64,000 nucleotides of DNA from Henckelia pumila (lineage: Eukaryota; Streptophyta; Magnoliopsida; Lamiales; Gesneriaceae): assembly GCF_033568475.1 (NCBI RefSeq), contig NC_133121.1:136680375-136744374 (forward strand), in the 5' to 3' direction. Under the pieces are notes generated by a model. That model was not told the DNA's origin, searched no databases, and worked only from the letters and a program-made list of their open reading frames with translations. Positions 47,000-58,956 of the stretch are shown here, in pieces (positions within the stretch are counted from its first letter, which is position 1; the number at the start of each line of letters is the position of its first letter). The position numbers and the translations under genes are program-made.

Positions 47000-47602
47000 T
47001 AAGATCCACGAACCGATTGAACCCGATATAAAAACAGTTGAGCTTGCAGGAGTTATAACTTATAAACCTTAATTATGTTCTGATCATATTAGAATACCAC
47101 TAACTCACAAACTCAAGCTTGTAAAAATTGGGACATTAGATAGTTTTATGTTGAAAAAAGGCCAGGTGGTTCGTCCCATATGCGGAAAAATTCAATGGCC
47201 AAAGTTTTGACAGATCCAAACATCGATCTCTTGAACAATCAACAAAATTAAAAAGCTCTGTGTAAAATAATATTTTTCCACATTCAAAATGAGACAAAAA
47301 TAATGTCAAATCTATTTCCCAATCGGTAGCATTAAAAAACATATAAAAAGTTATTCTTCGACAACCAAATCACATGAACAAATAAAGCATCAAACAGATT
47401 AGCCGGCAATCCAGATGCACATAGATATTGCAAAACGACACAAATATTATTTTCAAAATGCAAACATGTTGAAAAATAAGAACAATAAAATTAGCAGAAC
47501 AAACATGTCTCGTGATCCAAAAACGTTCGCTCTGCGAGATCGAAGCAAAATCCCTTCAACAGATTCACAAAAAAAACACAAATAAGTGTCAAGCTAAGCT
47601 AA
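47000..47602. other. Spacer without recognisable gene
   Basis: The frame 47136-47342 (minus) resembles no family known to me. Composition is ordinary for this region. Confidence 0.4.
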
Positions 47603-47859
47603 GGGAGTGTTTGCAATCACTAAAAAAAGTGATTGTTAGCTTTTGACTTAAAAAAATCATTTTTGTGTGTTTCTTAAATCTAGATTATCTGTTAGTTTAT
47701 GTTTAACTTAATTGAAATCCAAAACCTAGTCATGTGATGATTATGATTCACCAAAAGTGATTCTAATAAGGTCATTGTTAAAATCATTCTAATAACTTAT
47801 TTATCAAACACTGTCCAACTTTGATTTTTAGATTTTCACATTTGTTTCCAAACACTCCC
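47603..47859. mobile_element. Tourist-like (PIF/Harbinger) MITE, 257 bp
   Basis: The terminal repeats are GGGAGTGTTTGCAA at the left and TTTCCAAACACTCCC at the right. TAA flanks both sides (47600-47602 and 47860-47862), the expected 3-bp target. Confidence 0.85.
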
Positions 47860-47988
47860 TAAATGTCTTCAAAACGTGAATCAAAAAATTGGCGTCGCAA
47901 ATCTCACACAAAGCTCCAGCTTTCCATACAAACTCTTCGTATCTTCCTAATCGCTTCCCCATCTTCCTAATCCTCTGCATGGAGACTG

Positions 47989-48062
47989 GTTTTACTGTTG
48001 AAGGGGTGCTGGGTCTCCATATATGATACATAGAGACCCAGCACGCCTTCAACAGGAAAACA
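47989..48062. ncRNA. Candidate hairpin RNA (miRNA-precursor-like)
   Basis: Arms of about 30 bases (47991-48019 and 48031-48060) pair with three or four mismatches around a loop of about 11 bases. The core is GTTGAAGGGGTGCTGGGTCT on the left and AGACCCAGCACGCCTTCAAC on the right. I recognise no known miRNA in it. It could equally be a small foldback element. No promoter is evident. Confidence 0.4.
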
Positions 48063-48590
48063 AACGACTGCAGTAATCACGTTATTCGGCCAGATGCGAG
48101 ATATAGCGCGGTTCTTCCTTTTTTTTTGGAAGGAAAAGGATCGAAAGAACCGAGCGATATTTTCTCAAGATTCTCAACAATATTCTTGATTCTTGCTTGC
48201 TGTTGCGGTTTCTCTAAGCTTTTAGATCTGCATCAACAATTCTCTATTGCATATATATTATACGAAATTGAATTTCCTTGCTTAAGTTTCTTTTCAATAC
48301 ATCACATAAATAAATAAAAATAAGATTGAATTTAAATATATAGATAAAGATAATATTGATTTTTTTTAAAAAAAATGATATGTAAATATTTTAAAATACA
48401 GATAAAAATACGATTATATTTTTTAAAAAAATTAAAATAGTTTTTTCGTAATGAAAAAAAAATTGTATTTAATTAAAATATAGATAAAAATAGGTTGAAT
48501 TTAAACAAAAATTAAAATAATATTTTTTATGATTAAACAAAATTTAGTTTTTGGTTAATAAGATGACTGTTTTGCATATATACATATATA
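48063..48590. other. AT-rich sequence left of the second Helitron
   Basis: There are repeated blocks of AGATAAAAATA followed by GATTGAATTT or similar (48320-48500). The motif GTTTTTGGTTA.TAAGATGA appears at 48547 and twice more inside the adjacent hAT remnant (48610, 48631). Confidence 0.45.
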
Positions 48591-48795
48591 CTAGGTAGGG
48601 ACACCTCCAGTTTTTGGTTACTAAGATGAGTTTTTGGTTACTAAGATGACTGTAGCCAGAAAATTTATGTGACACTAGGCTGACCTAAATACTTAAAAAT
48701 CAATATATAATAAAATACTAATTTATAATCAATGAATACTTACATATTGAATGGTAACTACAAAATATTACATAGTAACACCGAACAAGATAAAA

Positions 48796-49002
48796 TTATT
48801 GTAGTTGTGCCCTGCAATTTTTCATAGAATAGAATTCATCAATTATTGAATCAGTGTCGATCTTTGTAGTAAATTCTCTCTCAACGTAGATGATCGTAGA
48901 ATATGCCAAAAATTCTTCTTTCATCTTATTCCGAAGAGAAGTTTTAAATAGTTTCATAGCTGAGAATGATCGTTCAGTTGTTGCAGTAGAAACAAAAAAC
49001 AT
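48796..49002 (-). pseudogene. hAT transposase C-terminal dimerisation domain fragment
   Basis: The reading VSTATTERSFSAMKLFKT followed by LRNKMKEEFLAYS matches the hAT dimerisation domain of plant TTF-type/ZMYM1-like transposases. Only about 68 codons remain. The N-terminal zinc finger and the catalytic Asp residues are absent from the remaining 1 kb of the element. It cannot catalyse transposition. Confidence 0.85.
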
Positions 49003-49992
49003 TAAAACAAGACGAATCAGACTGTCAATTAAGTGATAATGCTTTGCCTTTATGGATGAGAAGTAAACGAGAACAAAAAATTATCATAAATTAAATTGTC
49101 ATCACTTAAGAAATGATAAACGTATGGATCGAGTACAATTGTGAGCTTTTTGCTACTACCTAAATAATTAGCAGAAAAAATAAATCTTACTACCTACATT
49201 TCTACTTTGATTGGTTATCTTGAAGGTTATGTGCCTAATCTCAAAAAGAGAAAAATAAATCATGCTTCAACATCTGAATAAATTAAGAAGTTCGACATTC
49301 TCAAATTATTTTTTAGCTCTAAATCTGATTAATGAACCTTAGGCATGCACTTATTCTCTAGTCTAAATTTATGATTAATAATTTAATACACTTTAGGCTT
49401 ATTGTAATTTGTACATTTGTTCCATGCTTTCGTACAAAAACCAAATTCCTCAATCTCTTTGGATCAAGATTTAGTGGAATACAGAAGGATAATAGATTCC
49501 ATTATTCCAATAAACACCATTTTCTTCTCATTTAGATTCAATATGTGTGGAGTCGTGGACGCATGAAATCAAAAAAAAAAAACTATAACTATATACCTTG
49601 GAAAAATTAAAGAACTCGGATAGAAATGGAGGGCTAGGGTTTCGGGTTTCAGTTTGATGCATGATTTAACCCCAAAATCTTGGTATCAATGAAGCTTACA
49701 GCGTGAAAAACGAAAACCCTAGATCAATTTGGGGGTTCGGAAGCTAATAATTGTGTTTCATTGGAAGTAAGCAGCTGTCGATTTTTAGCGTGAGAAGACA
49801 AATCCATTTTCAAAAGTGTGCGAGCGTAATATATTTGACAAGTGGGCTAAAAAATTCAAAATACCAAGGGGCTAAAAAATTATGTAAGGCTGAGCCCAAT
49901 ACTAAAAACAAAAGCCCAATATACTACTAACTTAAAAAAAATATTGGACCGGGCTGGAGCCCACTCCAGCTTTTGGGGTGGCTCCGTCCCTG
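49003..49992 (-). other. Non-coding interior of the hAT remnant
   Basis: There are only short frames, with no clear transposase exon. An internal deletion of the transposase gene is the simplest reading. Confidence 0.5.
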
Positions 49993-49994
49993 AA

Positions 49995-50013
49995 CACCTC
50001 AAATATTGAGGTG
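49995..50013 (-). terminator. Hairpin of the second Helitron
   Basis: The sequence CACCTCAA-ATA-TTGAGGTG is almost identical in stem to the hairpin at 33204-33222 of the first Helitron, in opposite orientation. The following bases up to CTAG are now at 48591-48600. Confidence 0.8.
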
Positions 50014-50355
50014 ATAACCCAAAGTTTTAATTAATGACATAGTCAAGAATTATTGAATGAATAAGTAACCAAATTTAAATCTTATGATTAACATGGATTC
50101 AAAATTTGATTAGAAGTAGAAAAATTGTATATGGATGAACTTACAGAGATTTCGTTAATGATCACTTAAAAGGAAAATGTAAATTTATATATACATACAA
50201 ATTAAGATACAACCAATTACAATATACTTATTTTACAAAGTTCAATCCAGAAAGGTATATATATTTTGCTAAAACACATTTTAAAATTATTTTACATGTA
50301 CTTTTTACAAATAAACATGTCTTATAATAATAAAAAAAAAATGCCTCTTATTTAT

Positions 50356-50583
50356 TCAAGCATATACACGTTGATTTAAATGCATATCAACTTCTTCAAT
50401 ATCAGCGGCATAATCTTGCAAAAGCAACATTTTTATTTCTATATTAAGTACTCTTATAAAGATAAAGGTTCACTCTAGATTAGAGTAAAATCTTTTAATC
50501 ATTTCTCCAATCTCTTTCTGGAGTAAGTAGTTGTACTGACATTGGGTACAGTCAATACAAGTACAGAAAGCATCGTAATTCAT
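50356..50583 (-). pseudogene. Second copy of the cysteine-motif small protein, one internal stop
   Basis: From the ATG at 50583 it reads MNYDAFCTCIDCTQC, then QKEIGEMIKRFYSN. It has a TGA at codon 38 (50470-50472) where the other copy has Trp, and continues in frame with RVLNIEIK and on to VDMHLNQRVYA and a stop, 75 amino-acid positions in all. It aligns without gaps to 32484-32672 after one extra Cys in that copy. The tail beyond codon 58 has no counterpart in the first copy, where an intron donor may intervene. Confidence 0.55.
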
Positions 50584-50873
50584 TGTATTTGATGTGTTGA
50601 CGAAACTTATACCTAGTGAATAGAGGGGAAAAATACTTGAAAACACAGTTAGTCTGATAATTTGTAAAAAACTAATAGCATGGTATGTATAAAGCATATT
50701 ATACTGGCCTACAAACAATTATAATATATCATATAAGATATGATGAGTCATAAATGATTTATGACATTTGTTGTGTTGTATTTTACACATCTCATGGTAG
50801 GTTGATGAGTCAATCATGATTATTTCAGAACCGTGAGACGTCGACGATGATTCAACGAGTGATAGACATGATA

Positions 50874-51439
50874 TTACGGTATTTCGTATAAATTTTGTCC
50901 ATCTTGCTTCATTTGTTGTTGTTCGGATTTGGAAAAGAATAATGAATCTTTGAATTTCTTGTTGAGGTCGTCAATGTTGAAATGTGTTTCCTCTAATAGA
51001 TGATGAGAATATATTTTAACAAATATGAGAAGTAAGGTTGGTGCTAATTGAAAATGGTTTTCATTGAATATATACCTCTTTAGTACTGTTTCAATGATGT
51101 TTTCACTTGATATTCCTAATAACATTTCCGCTTCTTTTGTTCTATGTAAGCAATTAACTTTCCAGTTCCATCGGATAATTTTGCCTGGAAACGTAACCTA
51201 TATAAATGTAGTAAATTATAATGTAATATTGCTAAAAATTTGTATTGTGCTCTGTGTACCAATCTTATGGTACAATATGCAAATAACATCATCTTATCAT
51301 TTAAGGAACACTGAGCACTAAGATCAATTTCAAACTTAAAAATGGGTAAAATGTACTTATGTCTTACACCAAAAGAAGCAATTGAACATTGATGTGGATT
51401 CATTCCAATGGATTTTATAAGAAGACCGTTTCCTTCCAT
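50874..51439 (-). pseudogene. RPA1-like C-terminal remnant in second Helitron
   Basis: Two frames (51116-51439 and 50874-51125) contain LRFQAKLSDGTGKLIAYIEQ and MLLGISSENIIETVLK. These match the C-terminal block of the RPA1-like gene in the first Helitron (VDLFDGTGNLPAYLENEEAE, LLGASAENIIEAK). The zinc finger and the OB-folds upstream are not recognisable. It is a decayed copy of the same accessory gene. Confidence 0.7.
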
Positions 51440-52190
51440 TTTGACATTAACTACAAGTTAATCAAATACATTGAGCTTATTGATACTTATAAGACTAACT
51501 AAACATTTTTATTCAAATACGTCATAGAAAATAAGATAAGTGCTAAGTTCAAAAAGCAACAGCAGGAGATTAGAAAATCTAACGATTAGAGTATGAAAAA
51601 TTCCATCAATCATAGCATTGGGTGAGGGCGATCTCGAGTTCAATATTTTGAATGATCCAGGCTTCCAGCTACAAATTAATGCATTGGAATCTTACATATG
51701 TATCAGGGAAAAAAGTGGATATAAGTCGCATACTTAAAAATTAGATGGACTAATTAATTTTATAGAAATAAATATTTAGTTGGAAACAAATTACTGAGTT
51801 AATAAATAATCACAAAGAAATGCATGTTCGAGTTCCAGAAATTGAAGCCAAACGTCGCGAAACTGTTGGAACGGTGGTCGGATAACTGATTAACGGCAAA
51901 GAAAACGATGGGCAGGCAAAGGCGACGCCAAGTAGACGGGAACACAAAACAGTCGAAAAAGCGAAGAAGTGTAGACCTCTCAATTATTAATGATAGAAAA
52001 ACACAAAGAAAAGCAAGAGAGAGAGAAGTGGTGCTCACCGATTGTCTCCACCATTCAACCTTCAAAACCTTTTATCATCCATACTAAAAAATGACGCGTA
52101 TATTTTGTGTTACCGGCAACCGGGAAAAACAGCCCCAATCTGAACTATTCTCGAATTAATAATAGTATAGATATAGATATAGATATAGAT
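51440..52190 (-). other. 5' region of second Helitron
   Basis: The frame 51799-52065 is short and of no known family. A GC-richer patch lies at 51830-51960. The 5' end contains four or five AGATAT units at 52160-52190. Confidence 0.45.
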
Positions 52191-52221
52191 ATAAATGAAT
52201 GCATTAATGATTTTAATTGAA

Positions 52222-54200
52222 TTGCAATTAGTGAATTTTAATTGCATATTAACTAAATATTTTCACATTGTCTACATTCATTTAATTTAGAAACAAACAT
52301 CTTAATTTTAAAACCTAAAAAATCATAACAATTTTATCTTTTATATATTTTATAAAATAAAAAAAGATTTGTTACCTATGTATTTGCACTCAAATTTTAA
52401 TTATACTATAATATTTAAAAAAAAATAGCGACGTAAAGCAAAAGACCTAATTTTAAAGTTTATAAATTTTTTAAAAATAAAAAAAATTATTTCATTTACC
52501 TATGAGGACTATTAAATATATTTAAAAAATTTAATTTAATAGTGTAATATGATTTTATTTTGAATTAAATAATTGTCTATTAATTAATTAATTATTGATT
52601 ATTATTATTAACTATATAAAAGTGTGAATAAAAGGACAAAGTTTTACAATTATAAAATAATAATTTTACCCTTTTATTCTACACTTTATGCAAAATTACA
52701 TAAAAATATTGAAATTAGTGAATTCTAATTACATATTAACTAAGTATTTGCACATTGTCTACACTTATTTAATTTAAAAACAAAAATCTAAATTTTAAGA
52801 ACCTAAAAAACCATAACAATTTCATCTTTTAAATAGTTTACAAAATTATAAAGATTTGTTACTTATATATTTGCACTCAAATTTTATTTATAGTACTACT
52901 ATAATATTTCAAAAAAAAAATAACGACGTAATGTCAAAAGACCTAAATTTTAAAGTTTATAACTTTTCACAAATAAAAAAATTATTTCATTTACCTATGA
53001 GGACTATTAAATAAATTATAAAAACTTATTTTAATAATGCAATATGATTTTATTTTGAATTAAATAATTAAAATTTGAATTTTATTTGGTAATTTATTTA
53101 GGATTTAAAATAACGACGGGAAACTTAGAGACACAATTTTAAAGTTTAAACCTTTTCAAAAAATTTAAAAATATATTATTTCATATACTTATGAGAACTT
53201 TTAAATAAACGATAAAAAATTATTATAATAGTGCTATAGAATTTTATTTGAATTAAATAGAATTAGAATTTTATTTGGTTATTTTTTTAGGATTTATTTT
53301 TTAAGAAATTTATTTTTATAATTTAAAAATTCATTACAAAAAAAATTATTTAAATATAGTTAAAACATGGATAAAATAATAAAAATTAGAAGTTAAATAA
53401 TTTAGTAATTTCATGATTATATTTTTGTATACAATCAATTTTTATTTTCATTGTGCATGAAAGGAAAAAAGATTTTTATGGGGAAAATTTTTCAAATTGT
53501 GAAATAACAAGTTCGTCATTTTTTATTCTATATTTTTACTGGATTGAAAATAGTTTGAGATATAATTAAATATAAAAATGAGATATTAGTTGGAACATAA
53601 TAGAAAGACAAAAAAATGTGGTTTATGCCTTTTTGACTTGCTAATAATTATATTGATTAATAGCAACAGGAAGTCAAGAGACACAATTTTAAAGTTTAGA
53701 TATTTTGAAAAATAAAATAAAAAAATTATTTCATATATTTATGAGGATTATTAAATAAATGATAAAAATTATTTTAATAGTTCTATAGAATTTTATTTTG
53801 AATTAAATAATTAGAATTTTATTTGGTTGTTTCTTTAGGATTTCTTTTTTGAGAAATTTATTTTTATACTTTAACAATTTATTAAAAAGTTTTTTTTACT
53901 GAAACAGAGTTAAAACACGGATGAAATAATAAAAAATTAGAATTTAAATAATTTAATTACTTAATTATTATATTTTTGTTTACCATCAATTTTTATTTGA
54001 ATTGAGAATGGTAGGAAAAAAATTTCAAATTGTGAAATAAAAAAACTTTGTCATTGTTATTCTATATAAGTTTTTTTATTGGATAGAAAATATTTTGGAA
54101 TATAAATGTAAAAATGGGATATTAGTTGGGGCATAAAAGAAAGAAAAAAAATGTGTTTTATGTCTTTATGACTTACTAATATACTACATTGATTTGATTC
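52222..54200. repeat. AT-rich degenerate tandem duplications
   Basis: One unit at 52233-52570 recurs at 52719-53070 (offset about 486 bp; e.g. GTGAATT.TAATT.CATATTA and CACATTGTCTAC). A second unit at about 53114-53540 recurs at about 53662-54080 (offset about 548 bp; e.g. GAGACACAATTTTAAAGTTT and TTTCAAATTGTGAAATAA). Copies of the dispersed AT repeat lie at 52618-52690, 53460-53540 and 54015-54080. No gene is present. Confidence 0.7.
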
Positions 54201-55113
54201 ACAATTAAAAAATTAAATTGGTTATTTATTAATTGAGAATCAAATGAAAGCCAACGTATGTAACCAACAAGTTGCAATTGGGTGAAAATTTAAATCAGTA
54301 AAAACGTTTTTGATCGTGTGCATGCAATATTAAATCAATTAAATAAAAATATTATTGATGCACCATATATTAAATTGAATTAATTTAAGTTTTGAGATGT
54401 ACTTCGATGAATTTTTTTATGACGTGAGAATCCACAATCGTTATTTTTCAATGCACATTAAATAAACTTCTGGATTAATGTAATAGTATGCGAACTATGA
54501 AATTTAATTTAAGTTTATTTATTTATAAAAAAATCTAAATGATTAGTTACTGTTACGATATATTTTAATTTGAGATTATGCATGATTCCAATACGAAAAA
54601 AATAAAATTAATCATGATACTAACATTTATATTTTATTATGATTTATGAGAACTATTGATCAAATTATCAAAAAAAATTATGAAATCCTGTTTAAGTTAT
54701 TTTTCAATAAAATTAATCATGGTATGTAAATTATGAAAACTTCTTAATGATTAATTTTCATAACTAATAATTCAAATTTATGATTTAATTAAGAAATCGT
54801 GAAAATCCTACTAAATATAATTATAAAAAATCATAAATAAATATATTATATAAACAAAATGTCACCTAATACATTGCACGTGCTATTTATTAGTTTCATA
54901 AAAGCCCAGAAAAGTTAAATATACGTATTTTTCTAAGGCACCCTTAACAAATTTAGTAGTCTAACGCTCACCTCAATATTTTATGAACAAAACACTTCTA
55001 AATTTTCTGCAAATAAAATAATCGAATTTCATTTTGCTTTAGTCATGTATTTATAATAGGGGAAATACGTGTATTATGTTTTCAAAAAAAATTAATATGA
55101 TTATTGGTACCAG
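54201..55113. other. AT-rich region downstream of the F-box gene
   Basis: No gene is seen. The last part should include the 3' UTR of the minus-strand F-box gene. The short plus-strand frame 55076-55288 is a shadow of that gene. Confidence 0.5.
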
Positions 55114-56286
55114 CTATGACCTAAAGGCCGAAGCAGGCGCAATGCACATAATTTCATCATCCACAATCTTCACGTCACTTCTCAAACACTTGAACATCTC
55201 AATAGCTGTCAAACTCAACCTTCTGCATCGACTCAAGTACAATCGCTGCAGCCTTTTGCAGCCCTCTCTCAGAGATTGCAAGCCTTGATCACACAGATTC
55301 TGGCACCGGTTCACGTGAAGCCGCTCCAAGCTACCGCAGTTCGACCCAATTGACACCCATCCTTCCAATCTAACTTCCTGGCACAGAGCCAGGTTCCACT
55401 CTTGAAGCAGTGGACACCCCACTGAGATTGCCACTATAGCTTCGTTCCCAATGGTTCTGCACAACCGCAGATTCAGCACTCTGAGTTTGGAAAGGAATCC
55501 AGAATCCATCGACGCCAAACCATGACCGCGTATGCTCCAGATTAAGTTGGAAATGTTTAAGTACTCTAGCCCACCACCACTGACTATGCCCTGTATACCT
55601 TCCGGCTCAAGCTTACACGAATCGGCTTCCAAGTAAGCTAGAGTATTTGAACATCCTAGAAAGCCAACACCACTTATATTTCTGCAGTGAGACATATTGA
55701 TAGCTCGAAGATGGCGGCAATTTTGGGTGAGATCGCGAATTCCATTATCAGAAACAAGTGCAGAGTACGAGATATTCACATCTTTTAGCGCGACACAAGA
55801 TTTAGAGAGCACTTCCAATCCACTATCAGTAATGTTGCACCGGTAAAGGCTGATGGTTGTCAAGGAATGGCAGCCACGTGCAATAAAGGAAAGGCCGTGA
55901 TCTGTTATGCCAAAACAACAATCTAGATGCAAGCTCTGCAACTTTGAGCCATAGTGAAGCAACACAGACAGACCTGAATCAGGGAGCTCGGTACACCCAG
56001 ATAGTGATAGCGACTGTAGCTGATGGAAACGAAGGAGTAACCGGTGCAGATGCGAGGGAAGGATGATAGTTGAAGGGAGGCTGTGTGAGACAGTCCTTAG
56101 ACAAGTCAGCGAGCAATGGAATTGTAAAGACCGACGAGTGGAATTTTGAATGTGAAGCCAGCGACGACAAGTTAGTCCAAATGATTCCCGATCAGAGCAA
56201 CTGTCAATATTTTGGAAAATAAAGTATAAGCAATCATCAGGAAGTTGGAGGACAGATGTCGACGGAAATATTGGATCATTTGTCAT
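55114..56286 (-). CDS. FBL12: F-box/LRR-repeat protein 12-like
   Basis: The frame from the ATG at 56286 encodes 390 residues (MTNDPIFPSTSVLQLPDDC). Translation could also be read from 56346, but TTACAG just upstream of 56295 looks like a splice acceptor, so the ATG at 56286 is preferred. The F-box lies at about residues 13-55 (LPDDCLYFIFQNIDSCSDRE, FGLTCRRWLHIQN). About ten leucine-rich repeats follow, with the ..L..L.L..C.. pattern (LQSLHLDCCFGITDHGLSFI, RVLNLRLCRTIGNEAI). Length and motifs match Arabidopsis FBL12 as I know it. The protein should be the substrate receptor of an SCF ubiquitin ligase. Its substrate cannot be read from sequence. The frame is intact and single-exon in the coding part. 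Confidence 0.92.
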   Translation of the reverse strand: MTNDPIFPSTSVLQLPDDCLYFIFQNIDSCSDRESFGLTCRRWLHIQNSTRRSLQFHCSLTCLRTVSHSLPSTIILPSHLHRLLLRFHQLQSLSLSGCTELPDSGLSVLLHYGSKLQSLHLDCCFGITDHGLSFIARGCHSLTTISLYRCNITDSGLEVLSKSCVALKDVNISYSALVSDNGIRDLTQNCRHLRAINMSHCRNISGVGFLGCSNTLAYLEADSCKLEPEGIQGIVSGGGLEYLNISNLIWSIRGHGLASMDSGFLSKLRVLNLRLCRTIGNEAIVAISVGCPLLQEWNLALCQEVRLEGWVSIGSNCGSLERLHVNRCQNLCDQGLQSLREGCKRLQRLYLSRCRRLSLTAIEMFKCLRSDVKIVDDEIMCIAPASAFRS

Positions 56287-57410
56287 ATTGATGCGCTGTA
56301 AGTCTTTAAAAGGCTGCAATGCCAAAATAATTAACACAAACTGCAATCAAGCCTCCACATCATAACCATGAGATCTCCACAGCTGCCAAAAATCCAAATT
56401 TAGTTCTCAAATGATGATGTCCTAGAAAAGCAGGAGCAAACACTTTATCGACTTAAGTAAATTACTCGGGACGGCCAAAATGAAAAAATGAATTCATCCA
56501 TGTTGATGAATCTGTTATACTTGGAACCTATGCAAAAAGTTCAACAATGACAGATGGTACCAGGAGAAGACATTTGCCAGATATAACTGCAAACACTGAG
56601 AAAGAAACAAATTGGTCACATAAAGCTATAATCAACTGTAACACTGATTCAATGAATAACAGAAGAAACGAGCATAGCGAACTGATATGGTAAGAGACAC
56701 GTTGACTGTACAATGATAAAGCTGTTGCAAGAAAAGATCCTTATTCACAACATAGACCATAGTCTACGCACGAATACTCAATAAAGCTTTAGGCTTATTT
56801 ATACCACCCGAGAATGAAATAAACCACATAATAATACGCATGGCGCAAGCCAAAATTTCTGAAGAGATTAGCCCAATGAATCGACCTAAAATGACTGCAT
56901 TTTACCGAGCAGTCGAAAGAAAATAATTCTGCTTAAGATTCACACAAAAAAAAACATGGTTCATCAAACCCGGGGGACTTTACGGCCTTGCAAATTAGCT
57001 CCCATAGAATCACAGTACAAACAAACACGGTAGAAAGAGAAGCATAAAAATCAGCCTTCACTGCGAACCAAATGATAAATATCGAGATGAATCAAGCCAC
57101 CAAAGGCATATTTGATGGCAATCATATCCAAATGAGAATTTCAAATTCAACGATTTAACAAGCAAACAAAAAAAAAGGTCGATTCAGTAATCATCCATTC
57201 CCAATAGCCCAACGAAAGATAAACAATTCAAGAGCTTCGTGAAAAAATCACTCAGACGAAAAATAGCGGAGAAATATTTCAACCTGTCGGAGATCACAGC
57301 TTGTGAGAGTTCTCGACTCGAGCATGAATAGAAATCTTGGCCTCCATTTATTTGGATAATTGGCAGCAAATTATCAATTTTTTTTTTCAATAATGATAAA
57401 TCTTGGGCCG
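56287..57410 (-). other. 5' UTR/intron and promoter region of the F-box gene
   Basis: The splice acceptor before the coding exon implies one or more 5' UTR introns. A less AT-rich block at about 57180-57400, with a small minus-strand frame, is a plausible first exon. The exact transcription start cannot be fixed without RNA data. Confidence 0.5.
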
Positions 57411-58956
57411 TGTTTGGTGCATTGAAAGATGGTTCAGATGGTGTTTGGGTAATATAGTATGTGGTGTCTTAACAAATTAACTAATTTTATTTAAAATAGC
57501 TTATAAACGTTTAGAATATTAAAACAATAAAACCATTTTATATCATAATTTAGAAAATTGATATTATATGAAATTTTTAAAATAATATTTAATAAGGGAG
57601 GACATAGCGGAGATTTATAAAAATATACAATGATGTTTTGGATAAATAAAATGTTAAAATATTTTTTTAAAAAAAATAGGTAACCCTTATTTGTTTAAAA
57701 ACAACTTAACTTATAAGCTATTTAGGGAAAAAAAATTACCAAACAAAAAATCATTAATACCATGTTACTAAAAAAAACACACACACACTCCGGTGCCCCG
57801 TGCAAAAACTAAGAGGGCAATAATAATTTAAGACCAGATCTTAAGTAAAACAATTTTACGACGTCATGGATCTACGTTTATGATACAGACCGATTCAATT
57901 CATATTTATAATGAAAAATAATCGACTCAAATTGAAGATTTGCCTCATAAATTTGACATACATAACGACCTCGCGTTAATTTTTGTTTAGTTTGAGACTT
58001 CATGTTAGGGTTTGAAAAGTAAAATGCAAACCAAATTATAATGTATAGTTCAATTTGAGATACATAGTTTAATTGAAGTTTTTTTTTCTTAATGTAAGCA
58101 ACTGTGTGGTTTTGGATATCATCGTCATTTATCAAAGGGTCCACATATCAACACATATACATAATTAACATTATAGGATTGACATGACAAATCATAAGTT
58201 ATTAGATCTTTTATTAGAGTAACACTTATAAGGCAGATTGAACTAAACCCAATAAAATGCAAAATTTAAATTGACAAATAGAGCATATAATGAATTTATA
58301 ATGTCTTCATGTAAAAATATATAGTCCAAATCACATCAAATAATTTAGATCAAACAATAATCAAGGTCTAATTTATGCGATATTATAATTGAAAGTAATA
58401 GCACTTGCAATGAAAAAACAAACGTTTATAGTAAATAGATAATGAAATAATATCATTAATCGTAAATTCTTAAGAATCTCATTTACCATATATAAGTTTT
58501 TTTAAATTTTTTAACTTTCTTAATTTATTATTATTATTTTGAAAATTGGGTAACATTGTTTCAAACTTGAATATTAAATTATTAACATTTGTAAAACTTA
58601 CGAAATTAGGTTTTATATAACTATATCATAAACAACTGATAATTCTAATTGTGCTATGTGGCATAACTTTTCATTAAATTGCCATTATACAACGATATGC
58701 GACGTGGTTTGATCAGTCTTGATCTGACCATCAACAACACTGTCTCTTGTCATCTGTCTCTGTGACAAAATGAAGTGTGACATATGTATTATTAGCTTTG
58801 ACAATATATTCAACTTGTCACATTAAAGAAATGTATACTATTTAATGGTTTATTTAAAATATTAATTTGGAATAATGCTAAAGATTTATAACAATTATAT
58901 AATGAGATTTTATTATTATATCACAAGATTTTGTATTTAATGTATCATGAGATCTT
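57411..58956. other. AT-rich intergenic region
   Basis: No gene is seen. At about 57408-57730 sequences like GGCCGTGTTTGGTGCATT and, inverted, TACCAAACAAAAAATC may be remnants of a MITE with CCGTGTTTGG-type ends. Confidence 0.4.

Larger units (their letters stand above)
48608..49993 (-). mobile_element. hAT element remnant inside the Helitron 3' hairpin
   Basis: The right end, read on the minus strand, is TCAGGGACGGAGCCACCCC, a classical hAT terminal repeat. ACACCTC flanks it at 48601-48607 and 49994-50000, an 8-bp duplication if one mismatch is allowed. The left terminal repeat is not intact and is replaced by a short GTTTTTGGTTACTAAGATGA duplication. Confidence 0.75.
48591..52190 (-). mobile_element. 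Second Helitron, non-autonomous, interrupted by a hAT element
   Basis: On the minus strand the 5' end lies in a TCTATA repeat near 52190, followed by ACTATTATTAATTCGAGAAT. The 3' end is CCCTACCTAG|T at 48591. The 3' hairpin is split: its intact stem CACCTCAA/TTGAGGTG lies at 49995-50013, and the last bases are displaced by the hAT insertion. The interior has RPA1-like remnants and the cysteine-motif ORF, but no Rep or helicase. Confidence 0.75.

Noticed and set aside
55076..55288. Plus-strand frame at the 3' end of the F-box gene
   Set aside because: It is a shadow of the FBL12 coding sequence on the opposite strand.
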